The position numbers and the translations under genes are program-made. Below the pieces are notes generated by a model. The model was given only the letters and a program-made list of their open reading frames with translations. It was not told the DNA's origin and ran no database searches. From positions 1 through 26,867 of IMG/VR virus record IMGVR_UViG_3300009149_000228: a DNA stretch of 26,867 bases; one strand, given 5' to 3'. This DNA is from a virus. Numbering within the stretch: position 1 is the first letter of the stretch; each line of letters opens with the position of its first letter. Below are positions 9,295 through 17,341 of the stretch, piece after piece.

Positions 9295-10680
9295 TTATCC
9301 TACAAGCTGAGGGTTATTAAAATAGTTGTATCCAGTAGTCCCTGCGTTAAACTGAGCTTGGCCGGAATTAAAAGAGGTGTTAGTAGGTACTTGATACCCT
9401 CCTGTTGTAACTCCTTGTTGGTTGTTACGGTTCTCTCGGTCCCTTATAGCATTAGCCATCTGCTGGTTTGCAAGATACTGAGACCCGGCTTGTCCTAGTC
9501 CAGATAACACGTTCCCAATTCCCGGCTCAACGATAGGTTGGTTAAAAATACTTGCCCCTGAGGTGCCCCCGAAAGGATTCCCCGGATTAATATTACCAGC
9601 CCTCAGAGTATCAAAAACGGTGCCTCGTGTAGCAATATTTCTGGCTACAATGTTACGGGCTTGCTCGTCTGGGAAGGTCTCAAACTGGAATTGGTTAAGG
9701 GCTAATTGCCCCGGAAGCATGACACTCGCAAGACGGCGGTTATAGTCGTCTTCTTTGATACTTTGTAGAAGTTGTTGTCCCTGTAGGCTTGCTCCGGCTA
9801 CGGCTTGGTTAGCTTGTGCTCGATTACCTACTGTGGCCCTAGCCAACTGTCCTTGTTGAGCCGAACTAGTACCTGTGTACCCCCTAGCAGCATTTTGAGC
9901 TGCAAGCCTTGCGTAAGTTTGTTGTAAACTCGTATCAAGAGCTCTGGATTCTGCTGCACCTTGATTTACAGTAGCGTCTACTACAGGCTGGGCATTCGTT
10001 AATCTCTCTTGTAAACCTTGTCCACCAAACAAGTTATTTACTATCTGAGCAGCTTGAGTAACAGCCGGTCTATACTGAGCTTGGAGACCTCTTCCTATAG
10101 CCTGTAAAGCTTGGAAACTAGGAGAATTGCTTCTTAAATTTCTGAAGTTTCCTACGGCATCAGCTGTTACCTCACTTTCGATACCTCCGAAGTTACGGGC
10201 GAGGGCTTCATCCTCCCTCTTAATCCGAGTCGCTTCTTTCTGCTTCTCAAAATTGAGAATGTCCTGCTGTCTCTTGTCTTCGGCTTTAGCTGCCTTGTTA
10301 CCCATAAAAAGATCCCCTATCCCCCCAGCAAGATTTCCTAAAAGTTGACCCCCACCCCCCATGAAGAGTTTTGTCCAGTCTATTCCCCCCAGACCTTTCC
10401 TCGAAGTACCTCCTGATTTGTTCGCAGAAGACCCTCCGCCCCCAGAACTAGAACTAGAACTAGAACTCGGTGTTGCGTAGGGATTTAAGTTATAGTCACT
10501 CTCCCTAAACGCCGGTTGGTTCGTGTCGTAGCCAGCCTTGAACGTCGTATCATAACCGCTGTCTAGGTCGTAGTTACTAGACTGGAGGGAAGACGAGTTC
10601 CCAAGGTAGTCAGAGTCGTTAGTGTACCCTCCAATATTGTAGTCAGGAGAATTGTGGGAGTCGACGAATATATCACTCAT
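9295..10680 (-). CDS. Internal virion-like protein with Ser/Gly linker and hydrophobic helix
   Basis: The protein has 461 residues. Residues 1-70 are rich in S, N, D and Y. A run of serines then glycines follows (about residues 72-86), encoded in part by four AGAACT hexamers. Next comes the segment GGGGQLLGNLAGGIGDLFMG, which could be a membrane-inserting amphipathic helix. The rest is charged helix followed by a long Q/A/N-rich region with many RNAARG- and QAQL-like stretches. Podovirus internal virion proteins that form the ejection channel have a similar make-up: a short hydrophobic part followed by long Q/A-rich helices. The assignment rests on composition and gene order, not a recognised domain. 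No Shine-Dalgarno match is seen before ATG 10680. Confidence 0.82.
   Translation of the reverse strand: MSDIFVDSHNSPDYNIGGYTNDSDYLGNSSSLQSSNYDLDSGYDTTFKAGYDTNQPAFRESDYNLNPYATPSSSSSSSSGGGGSSANKSGGTSRKGLGGIDWTKLFMGGGGQLLGNLAGGIGDLFMGNKAAKAEDKRQQDILNFEKQKEATRIKREDEALARNFGGIESEVTADAVGNFRNLRSNSPSFQALQAIGRGLQAQYRPAVTQAAQIVNNLFGGQGLQERLTNAQPVVDATVNQGAAESRALDTSLQQTYARLAAQNAARGYTGTSSAQQGQLARATVGNRAQANQAVAGASLQGQQLLQSIKEDDYNRRLASVMLPGQLALNQFQFETFPDEQARNIVARNIATRGTVFDTLRAGNINPGNPFGGTSGASIFNQPIVEPGIGNVLSGLGQAGSQYLANQQMANAIRDRENRNNQQGVTTGGYQVPTNTSFNSGQAQFNAGTTGYNYFNNPQLVG
10444..10467 (-). repeat. Four tandem AGAACT hexamers coding for serine
   Basis: AGAACT occurs four times without interruption on the plus strand, read as alternating AGT and TCT serine codons in the minus-strand gene. 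Copy-number change by slippage would lengthen or shorten the serine linker without breaking the frame. Confidence 0.85.
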
Positions 10681-10696
10681 AATATGTTACCAGTAT

Positions 10697-10924
10697 TTAC
10701 TTTTTCCTCTTGGCTGTCGAGGTTCTTTTGAATGAGCGGTTAGCTGAAGGTGATTGCTTGTAGATACGACCTCTAGCCCCGGGCTTTGAATGTGCCACGT
10801 CTTTCCCGTCCCCGTTGCCGTAGGTTCCCATGTCTCGGTTTGCTTTGTTGTTCCTCGCTCTTTGTTTTTTGGCCTTTGGTTTTGAATGGTAACAATCATA
10901 TTCTTTTTTGTAATTTCTTTTCAT
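10697..10924 (-). CDS. Small basic HNH-like phage protein
   Basis: The protein has 75 residues from ATG 10924. A TTG at 10933 would add three residues, but ATG is preferred because the conserved-looking part begins at MKRNYKKEY. It is strongly basic. The core pattern, RARNNKANRD then GDGKDVAHSKPG, then SANRSF and a K/R-rich end, resembles small phage HNH-type proteins in which GDGKDVHHK is followed by an N-containing loop. Here the second histidine of the usual HH pair is replaced (AHS), so nuclease activity is doubtful. Another minus frame over the same DNA (10687-10899) is rejected because it has no family-like pattern. The gene sits between tail and internal-virion genes. No Shine-Dalgarno match is visible. 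Confidence 0.6.
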   Translation of the reverse strand: MKRNYKKEYDCYHSKPKAKKQRARNNKANRDMGTYGNGDGKDVAHSKPGARGRIYKQSPSANRSFKRTSTAKRKK

Positions 10925-10978
10925 AATTAACAAGTTACTTGGTTTGCGGGGTTTTTCAATTATTAAATTATGCGTCCT

Positions 10979-11209
10979 CTAACCAAGGGTTTCAATCTTT
11001 GCTTCGAGTTCCTCTACTCTCCTCAGTAGATCGTTTAAGGTGGTGTTGTCTTCCGTCCCATACAAGTCTTGTAATAAATTCTTTCGCACGTCAAACCACC
11101 AACGTTGCAGCTCGGGTATTGGGACCTCTGGCAGATTATCGGGATTTGTAGCAGCAAGAGCCTCAGACGAGCTTCGGGTTACTTTAGGTGTTTTTCTAGA
11201 TATAGGCAT
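10979..11209 (-). CDS. Small coiled-coil protein coupled to the tail-tube-like gene
   Basis: The protein has 76 residues. Its ATG overlaps the TAA of the 948-residue gene before it (TAATG), so its translation is probably coupled. It has a basic, serine-rich N-terminus (MPISRKTPKVTRSSS), a proline-containing middle with a WW pair (residues 38-39), and a C-terminal amphipathic helix with heptad spacing (LNDLLRRVEELEAKIETLG) that predicts a short coiled coil. No known family is recognised. Position suggests a minor tail or assembly protein. Confidence 0.72.
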   Translation of the reverse strand: MPISRKTPKVTRSSSEALAATNPDNLPEVPIPELQRWWFDVRKNLLQDLYGTEDNTTLNDLLRRVEELEAKIETLG

Positions 11210-14055
11210 TAAGCGTCTGTATCTCTAGGGGCTGACTCAGAATCTACAATATCAACATCGTAAATACGGGTGGCAATCCCAGCGTTTCGGAAATCATTTT
11301 CTATAAGGATCTCATCCCTGTAGTAGTTTTCCTTGAAATAAGTTTCGATAGAATTCTCAGTGTCTGGTTCTGGGAGTTGGACGTCCGCAAGAAGCTTTTG
11401 AGTTTTGGAAGGGTTCAAAGTTCCATATAACTTGATACGTACCTCTGGGTTGTCCGACTGAGAAGACAAAATAAGAACATATCTCTTGAGTATTTTCTCG
11501 TTAAACTCATCGTTAACAATACCCCAACCTGATAATAGAACCGGAGTATACGCAACTCGATCAATCCAGTTCGCAGGGATGATATCGTAATAACCTTCTC
11601 GACTATACATGGAAGTCTCTCCAGCAAATTGATCTCTTTTGAGGTTTGCTCTGCCGTAGGTATACATCGTTACGTCGGGCCCTCCCATTACGAACAAATG
11701 CTCCGAAGGACCTGAGAACTGACCTTCTGTAGGGGATTCAATAGACTCGGAAGCTGAGTAGTACTTGTCAACTGTACTACAAGTATTAAATTTGTAATCC
11801 CAACACAAAGCTTTGTCAGTAACCCCGTTAGGGAAGTTCCACCAGATCTCAGAGGTTATCGTGTTGACTGAACCATAGACTCGTTCCATGTCGGCACGCT
11901 CAACATTGCTGTAGAAGATGTCGTCACATAGGGAGAGTTTCTCCATAGGGACTGGGTTTGCAGTGATTACATCAAACCTAAAGAACTTGTTACGTCCGGG
12001 ATAAACAAGGTAGTCCCCGTTGACTCTCACAAGCCCCCATCTCCAAAAGATTGTATCCTCACCTCGGTAAACAATACGGAAGGTGAAAGGATCGTCGACA
12101 TCTCCTGTGTACCTTCCTAGGAAGATCGTAGTGTCTTTGAAAACAACTAGAGTCCCTTGGACATCTTCCATACGGAGTATGCCACTACTATCATCATCGA
12201 GATCATAGGAAAACGGTTGGGGTCCCAGTTCCAATATATCGTTTCTTTGAACAATCTCATCAGTAATTGTGGCTCCTGCATTGTCTACTACTCCATATTC
12301 TACGTGGCGGACAATCTCCGCACCAGATAACACATTAACATCGATGCCGTAAACTCCGGGGGACTTCCCACTACTTGCGGGAGTTATAACTATCTCATCT
12401 GTGCTCCTGCCAGCAAAGCTATAAGCGGCTTGTAGCTCAACAAAATCAGGCGAGGGGTCAGTAGAAAGTTTGGTGACTATGGCATCCCTTAGTTGGGTTG
12501 TTGTTGTTGCCCCTGTGAAGCCTACCCCTTCTGTTAACGTAACCTCTACGCCTGCTAAGAAAAAAGTGAAATGAGAACCGGGAACTCCTGAAGGAGCGGT
12601 TCCAATATCTACAGTTAAAACAGTTTTTGGACCAGAAGTCAAGGTCGTAATCAGATCTTGATTATAATCAGTGCCTTGTGAAATCCAGTTAATTGTTGTT
12701 TCCGCTTCTGGGGTTGCAGCAAGTCCACTCCCAGTCCCGGCATTGTCGGATTTATAAAGAGTGCCTCCGTAAGAAACTGTAACTCCCGCCCCCCAAATAG
12801 AGGTGTCGTTAGGAGCCCAAGGAGCATAAGTCAAAGAAGCTCCAGCTCTAGGAATCAATAACTCGTCCCCCGAGGTCCAAGAGAACATTGGGAACTTTGT
12901 CCGTAACACGTTTGTACCGACATCCATAGAACCCTCAACAATAGAACCCCAACGTTTAGGGTTTGCTACAGGAGAGCCTATCATTCGGTATTGTGTCCGA
13001 GTAGATTTTGTTATGTCAAGAAAAGGTTGGATTGCAGCGTTTTGTCCATTAATACCAGTGATGTCACTCGTATTCATTATTTCTTCAAGGTCATTGGTAC
13101 TAATCTCAGACACATCCGCTGCAATCAAAAGACCGTTGGTCTCGTCGATATTATCAACAAACCCATACCCGTTTTCTCGCAGCTCAAAAAGAAACTCTAC
13201 GGAGAGGTCGTCGATATTGTAAGCAATAGGTAAATCATACCCATTGTTAAAAACTAAAGTCCCACTAATGTTCTCAACTTCCCAGCGGTGGCCGAGTTTG
13301 GAAAACTTGTATTTAGAGGATTGAGAATCTGTAGGGTCGTGAGGCGGGTTAATCTCTAACCACTGGTCACTTGCGTCGGTAGAATACACGGGGTAGATCG
13401 TATCCGGGCCAATCAAAGTATCTCCGGGAAGTATGCCTAGGCCTGTTATATTTTCTGCTACCGTAAAAGTTGTTTCTCGGTCTTGGGGAAGTACTGCGTT
13501 GTTGTAAGAAATCCCAACAACCGTAAGAGTGTGGGTCGTCACAGTGCCGTCTAGGATATCAATAGTTTGTCCCAAAGACATCCCGTTCGGGTTTGTCGGA
13601 CTATATTCTGTCCACTTACCTTTGATTGTAATCTGTTGGTGCGTGGTTTGGACGGCCGAAACCTCAGCTCCAAAAACAGGGTAGTTCCCTACAACTGCGT
13701 CAGGCCCTGTAGCTCCGAGAAAGGGTTCTTCAAAATAAGTTGCTACGTCGTCAATTCCCAGATACCTGAAAATTGTAGTAGGCGTCGCAATGACAAGAGC
13801 GAGAGTCCCTCTAGGAGACCTCCCAGAGTAAATCAAATTAATCTCTTCGTCTGAGGGTAAAGGAGGATACGCTTGTATATCAAGAGGTAAGTCTTTATTA
13901 GGCCGAAACAAAACATCACCCTCTCGTCTAACTTCCTGATCGTATTCCCTACGGAAATTACGTTTCGTGGTGTAGTTAGCAAGACCTATTGTAGCAGCAG
14001 AGGACTTAGTGACTAAGTCCCCGCCTTTGGTGGGTTTGAATTGTATCGCTGGCAT
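11209..14055 (-). CDS. Nozzle / tail-tube-B-like protein with inserted binding-type domains
   Basis: The protein has 948 residues. The C-terminal half (about residues 610-800) has repeated beta-strand segments such as GTLVVFKDTTIFLGRY, NGDYLVYPGRNKFFRF and SEIWWNFPNG, then a 'DKALCWDYKFNTCS' line. Podovirus nozzle or stabilisation-type proteins read like this, where beta-propeller blades end in 'W.fp....d..lvyd...n.W'. The assignment is by pattern, not by search. Residues about 409-462 look like a CBM5/12-type carbohydrate-binding module (aromatic, GxxVSYGGTLYKS, then NWISQG), and about 480-575 reads as a further inserted domain. It starts by TAATG overlap with the collar-domain gene and ends by TAATG overlap with the next gene. 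Likely position in the virion: the end of the short tail. Confidence 0.75.
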   Translation of the reverse strand: MPAIQFKPTKGGDLVTKSSAATIGLANYTTKRNFRREYDQEVRREGDVLFRPNKDLPLDIQAYPPLPSDEEINLIYSGRSPRGTLALVIATPTTIFRYLGIDDVATYFEEPFLGATGPDAVVGNYPVFGAEVSAVQTTHQQITIKGKWTEYSPTNPNGMSLGQTIDILDGTVTTHTLTVVGISYNNAVLPQDRETTFTVAENITGLGILPGDTLIGPDTIYPVYSTDASDQWLEINPPHDPTDSQSSKYKFSKLGHRWEVENISGTLVFNNGYDLPIAYNIDDLSVEFLFELRENGYGFVDNIDETNGLLIAADVSEISTNDLEEIMNTSDITGINGQNAAIQPFLDITKSTRTQYRMIGSPVANPKRWGSIVEGSMDVGTNVLRTKFPMFSWTSGDELLIPRAGASLTYAPWAPNDTSIWGAGVTVSYGGTLYKSDNAGTGSGLAATPEAETTINWISQGTDYNQDLITTLTSGPKTVLTVDIGTAPSGVPGSHFTFFLAGVEVTLTEGVGFTGATTTTQLRDAIVTKLSTDPSPDFVELQAAYSFAGRSTDEIVITPASSGKSPGVYGIDVNVLSGAEIVRHVEYGVVDNAGATITDEIVQRNDILELGPQPFSYDLDDDSSGILRMEDVQGTLVVFKDTTIFLGRYTGDVDDPFTFRIVYRGEDTIFWRWGLVRVNGDYLVYPGRNKFFRFDVITANPVPMEKLSLCDDIFYSNVERADMERVYGSVNTITSEIWWNFPNGVTDKALCWDYKFNTCSTVDKYYSASESIESPTEGQFSGPSEHLFVMGGPDVTMYTYGRANLKRDQFAGETSMYSREGYYDIIPANWIDRVAYTPVLLSGWGIVNDEFNEKILKRYVLILSSQSDNPEVRIKLYGTLNPSKTQKLLADVQLPEPDTENSIETYFKENYYRDEILIENDFRNAGIATRIYDVDIVDSESAPRDTDA

Positions 14056-14678
14056 TATGCAGGTTGAGTAAAGTCTACGAACATGATATAAGCAAGAGCA
14101 TAAAACTTAGGACGGTTGTCGTGAGCCCCAGCTCCTCCTGTGTTTCCTTGAGCGTGGACGTGTCCCTGTCCCGCTAACCCGCTAGAAGACCCATCGTCAG
14201 TAGTTGATGTTGTCAGAGCGAACCGCTCTGCATTTGGGTTCTTGGATCCTATTTCGTTACCCCCGCTGGCAATGTTGCTGGCAAGCTGGTGCGTATGAGG
14301 AGGTATTTCAGATACAACAAGAGGGTGTGCGTTAGTATTCGGGTTCGTGTGGGCATGGTTCCCGATAGCGTCCGACCCTCCTGTCTGGCCATCCGTATAC
14401 CCAGAACCGGAACCTGCACCAACAACAAACCTTGCCCGCAGGTCTGGAGTCTGTTGTCCGTTATAAGTTCCCCCATTGCAAAGAACCCAACCTGTCGGAA
14501 TCGCAGCACTTGAGCCACTCCACAAGTTTATAACCCCTACTGGAGTACGTAAATCAAACTCAGCTTGGATACGAGTGTTGGTCGTGTCGATAGCTTCGAG
14601 ATTCTCGTCATGCTCTTTAGGAGTTAGAGGTCTCCCAGTTGGGATCCTCTTTATAGTAGTTGCTTGTGTGTAACTCAT
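14055..14678 (-). CDS. Phage tail-collar-domain fiber protein
   Basis: The protein has 207 residues. After a short helical N-terminus (1-45) it has the classic tail-collar pattern: PVGVINLWSGSSAAIPTGWV, LCNGGTYNGQQTPDLRARFV, then a glycine-rich stretch. Histidine pairs follow (HAH, HTH, HVH), of the kind that bind metal ions in trimeric fiber tips. It ends in DNRPKFYALAYIMFV, the usual C-terminal strand of this family. Such domains form the tip or collar of receptor-binding fibers. The gene overlaps its neighbours on both sides by TAATG. At about 200 residues it lacks the long shaft of a typical fiber, so it may be a tip that attaches to another tail protein. Confidence 0.88.
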   Translation of the reverse strand: MSYTQATTIKRIPTGRPLTPKEHDENLEAIDTTNTRIQAEFDLRTPVGVINLWSGSSAAIPTGWVLCNGGTYNGQQTPDLRARFVVGAGSGSGYTDGQTGGSDAIGNHAHTNPNTNAHPLVVSEIPPHTHQLASNIASGGNEIGSKNPNAERFALTTSTTDDGSSSGLAGQGHVHAQGNTGGAGAHDNRPKFYALAYIMFVDFTQPA

Positions 14679-17317
14679 TATGCGGTGAGGGTTGCAGAAG
14701 TTGTATTAACAGAACCAAACTCGTTCGAGATTACGCATCTGTATAGGTAGCCTATTTTTGGTCCTGTGTTCGTGACGGTCAGAGTCATAGAGTCTTCCCC
14801 GGAGTAATCTACTCCCGAAGGGATTGCTACGAAACCAGCTCCGGTATTCTCTTCCCAAGTATAGTCAAGAGTTTCTCCTTCAGTGGCCGTTCCCGTGCAA
14901 GAGAAGATCACAGGAGGGGAGGCGTCAGACTGGTTAGTTGGATTTGCTGAAACTGACGGAGCTGCCGTAAGGACAGTTAACGCAAAGGTATCACTGTCAG
15001 AACCTCCGGTATTCGTAACTGTTATACGGTATTCGAACTCGTCTCCGTTTTGAAGGTTGCTTATTTGCAGTCGAGAAGATCCCGCCGCATCCGTGATAGT
15101 GACGGTTCCAGAAGCGGAAGGACTTGGGTCAGCGTCATTTAGAGTAACCCAAACACCTCCGCCAGTAGAGTCGTATTCCCACACAACACTAGGCGCAGGA
15201 GCCCCTGTAAAGAAGTAGCTAACATCGAGTCCGTCCGTCTGTGCTAGAAACTGAGCACTATTTGAAGTGGTTAGGGCCGCTGCGGATTCATTAACTGTAA
15301 CCTGGGCACTAGATGAGATAACAGAACCAGCCCCATTACTGACCGTGCAACGGTAGTATTGTTGGTGGTCAGCTTGCGTGATCGCAGTGAAAGACAAATT
15401 AGCTGTCCCTTGTCCAGAGTCTCCGGGGAGGGCTGTTACGTCTGCCCAACCTGTAGCTCCGTCAGCGGAGTATTCCCACAAGTAAGTCAGTGGAGAAGAC
15501 CCAGTCACTGCCACGGAAAGGTTAAGGGTTAACCCTGCGTCTAGGGTTTGGGTCAAGGGATCCGAGGTTATGTATGGAGCTGATAACACGTCAAGAGTTA
15601 CAACATCTGACTGAACTTCCCCAGCAGCATTGATTACTTGACAGAAGTAGTCAGAACCATCTATCGCAGGATCCGCTCCTGTAATGGTGTAGGTATTCAA
15701 AGTTTCTCCACCGATCAAAGAACTCAAGGCCGAAGCAACTCCAGTCGGAGAGGTTGTAAAGTCAACAGCACTACCCCCTCGAGAGGTACTCAGTTGGAAG
15801 GTATTTGTCCCACCGCCATAAGAGTTGTTTATGACAAAGTATTGAGTTGCAGCACTAAACTCTCCGGGCTGTCCCGCAGTGAAAACAAAAATGTCTCCGT
15901 CGGTAAGCTGGTCTCCCGTTAGAGTTACCTCATCTGTAGGACTACTAAAATCAAGATTTACGCTGCCCGCTTCTACATACCATTGATATGTCGGTAAAGG
16001 AGAGCCTGTCGCATTGATTAAGAACGTTACATCATCGTAAGCGTCAATAGACTCGTTGATAGGCTGTAACGTGATAACGGGTAAGCTATCTACAAAAAGA
16101 GGAACTGTCGTAGAATCGACTGACCCTGCTGCGTTCGCTACGGTGCATAAGTAATCGTCAACGTCTGAGACGTCTATGTTACTTATAGTAAGAGTAGATC
16201 TTTGATGTCCAGAGACGGTGTCGTCTACAATACCAATATCTCCTCCTGCGGATAGAGGAGTTCCTCCTTTTTTCCAAGTGAAAGTCACGTCCGGTTCTCC
16301 AGCGGCTTCAATAACAAATATTGCAGTGCCTCCAGTAGTTGCTGATTGTAAAACAGGTTGCACGAGTATTGAAGGCGCTTGAGTTCCAATAGACAACACG
16401 GCCACGGCACTCTCTGTAGTAGCTACTGCGTTAGTAACTTTACAAGTATAAGCTCCTTGGTCAGCGACTTGAACATTTGTCAAACTCAAAGATATCGTAG
16501 CTCCTGAAGTTGTCGAACCGGATTCTCCTCCAATAGCCACAGCTGTTTTATACCATTGGTAAGTCATAGGTTCAGCTCCAGCTGCAACACACTCAAAGAG
16601 AACATTATCTCCGACAGAGGCAACATCCGTATCGGGTTGATCGGTAAAGAAAGGAGCGTCTGCAATGATTGCAAGGGTCGCTGCGTTTGATTCTGTGGAG
16701 CCTTTAGTGTTGGTAGCTACGCAAGTATAAGCTCCTCCGTCGGCTATTTGTACATTTGACAAAGTCAAAGTAGAAGCTGTTTCACCCCCTATAGGAGTTC
16801 CGTCAAGTTCCCATTGGTAAGTAGCGGCAGGGATTGCGTCCACAGTAACGAAGTAAGAGAGTCCTCCTCCTACGTTTGCAGCTTGTGAAGTCGGAAGTGG
16901 ATGGGCTGTAAATTCTGGTGCATACTCAATAGTTGCGGAAACAGTATCACTTGTAACGCTCCCAGCAATATTAGAAACTATACATTTGTAATCAGCAGCA
17001 TCGGTCTTTACGCTCGCAGCGATAGTTAGGGTAGAAGAAGTCTCCCCCGCAATATCTACGCCATCTTTTTGCCACTGGTACGAAGGGTCTGGTAGTCCAG
17101 TCGCCGTAACCGAGAAAGTTAAAACAGCTCCAAGGTCGACAGTTTGTGCAATGGGTTGTACAGAAATTACAGGGATTGTAGCCAGCTGAACTGTCACATG
17201 AGTAGTCTCTACCGAGCCCTCGTCGTTAGTAATTACGCAGTAATAGTCTCCCGCATCCGCAGCTTGAAAGTTTTCTATAACAAGTTCGCTGTTAGTCTCG
17301 TCTGTAATCTCTGCCAT
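14678..17317 (-). CDS. Ig-like repeat protein, probably the frameshift extension of the adaptor
   Basis: The protein has 879 residues built of Ig-like (I-set type) repeats with the signature W in strand C and D.G.Y.C in strand F. Units lie at about 1-45 (second half only), 47-131, 132-218, 219-310, 312-409, 410-577 (with a foreign insert at 452-531), 578-676, 677-782 and 783-879. Only the fourth and last show both disulfide cysteines. The missing first half of unit 1 is found at the C-terminus of the 430-residue gene just before it, in a different frame. Phage Ig domains are often added to structural proteins by programmed frameshift, and are thought to aid surface or carbohydrate contact. 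TAAGG, 6 bases before ATG 17317, would also allow separate initiation. The last codon overlaps the next ATG (TAATG). Confidence 0.9.
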   Translation of the reverse strand: MAEITDETNSELVIENFQAADAGDYYCVITNDEGSVETTHVTVQLATIPVISVQPIAQTVDLGAVLTFSVTATGLPDPSYQWQKDGVDIAGETSSTLTIAASVKTDAADYKCIVSNIAGSVTSDTVSATIEYAPEFTAHPLPTSQAANVGGGLSYFVTVDAIPAATYQWELDGTPIGGETASTLTLSNVQIADGGAYTCVATNTKGSTESNAATLAIIADAPFFTDQPDTDVASVGDNVLFECVAAGAEPMTYQWYKTAVAIGGESGSTTSGATISLSLTNVQVADQGAYTCKVTNAVATTESAVAVLSIGTQAPSILVQPVLQSATTGGTAIFVIEAAGEPDVTFTWKKGGTPLSAGGDIGIVDDTVSGHQRSTLTISNIDVSDVDDYLCTVANAAGSVDSTTVPLFVDSLPVITLQPINESIDAYDDVTFLINATGSPLPTYQWYVEAGSVNLDFSSPTDEVTLTGDQLTDGDIFVFTAGQPGEFSAATQYFVINNSYGGGTNTFQLSTSRGGSAVDFTTSPTGVASALSSLIGGETLNTYTITGADPAIDGSDYFCQVINAAGEVQSDVVTLDVLSAPYITSDPLTQTLDAGLTLNLSVAVTGSSPLTYLWEYSADGATGWADVTALPGDSGQGTANLSFTAITQADHQQYYRCTVSNGAGSVISSSAQVTVNESAAALTTSNSAQFLAQTDGLDVSYFFTGAPAPSVVWEYDSTGGGVWVTLNDADPSPSASGTVTITDAAGSSRLQISNLQNGDEFEYRITVTNTGGSDSDTFALTVLTAAPSVSANPTNQSDASPPVIFSCTGTATEGETLDYTWEENTGAGFVAIPSGVDYSGEDSMTLTVTNTGPKIGYLYRCVISNEFGSVNTTSATLTA
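15725..15964 (-). other. Foreign domain nested inside the sixth Ig unit
   Basis: Residues 452-531 interrupt an Ig domain between its strand-C tryptophan (QWYVEAG) and strand F (DGSDYFC). The insert reads DEVTLTGDQLTDGDIFVFT, then TQYFVINNSYGG, then NTFQLSTSRGGSAVDFTT. This is a recurrent phage structural module of the form 'hGL.dGD.v.Ft ... YyVvn ... tFqLS.tpGG'. Its function is not known to me. Confidence 0.6.
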
Positions 17318-17341
17318 ATTAAACCTTAAACCATTGGTAAG
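17315..17341 (-). promoter_or_regulatory. Putative +1 recoding site joining the adaptor to the Ig protein
   Basis: In the adaptor frame the end reads TGG TTT AAG GTT TAA. The Ig frame is one base forward and is closed upstream by TAA at 17344-17342, so any shift must occur within about 20 bases. Skipping one T at GTT TAA gives YQWFKVNMAEITDET, which restores an Ig domain with only one extra residue relative to its sister repeats. A mutation or sequence error losing the frame is the alternative. Confidence 0.55.

Noticed and set aside
10666-10680. Shared MSDIF start of the 461-residue protein and the capsid protein
   Set aside because: Five residues with no further similarity; chance or start-site preference is enough.
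10687-10899. Minus frame of 70 codons overlapping the small HNH-like gene
   Set aside because: The composition is unlike a folded protein, and the competing frame has a recognisable pattern and a better start.
14249-14518. Second minus frame inside the collar-domain gene
   Set aside because: The collar-domain frame is unmistakable; this frame is its out-of-phase reading.
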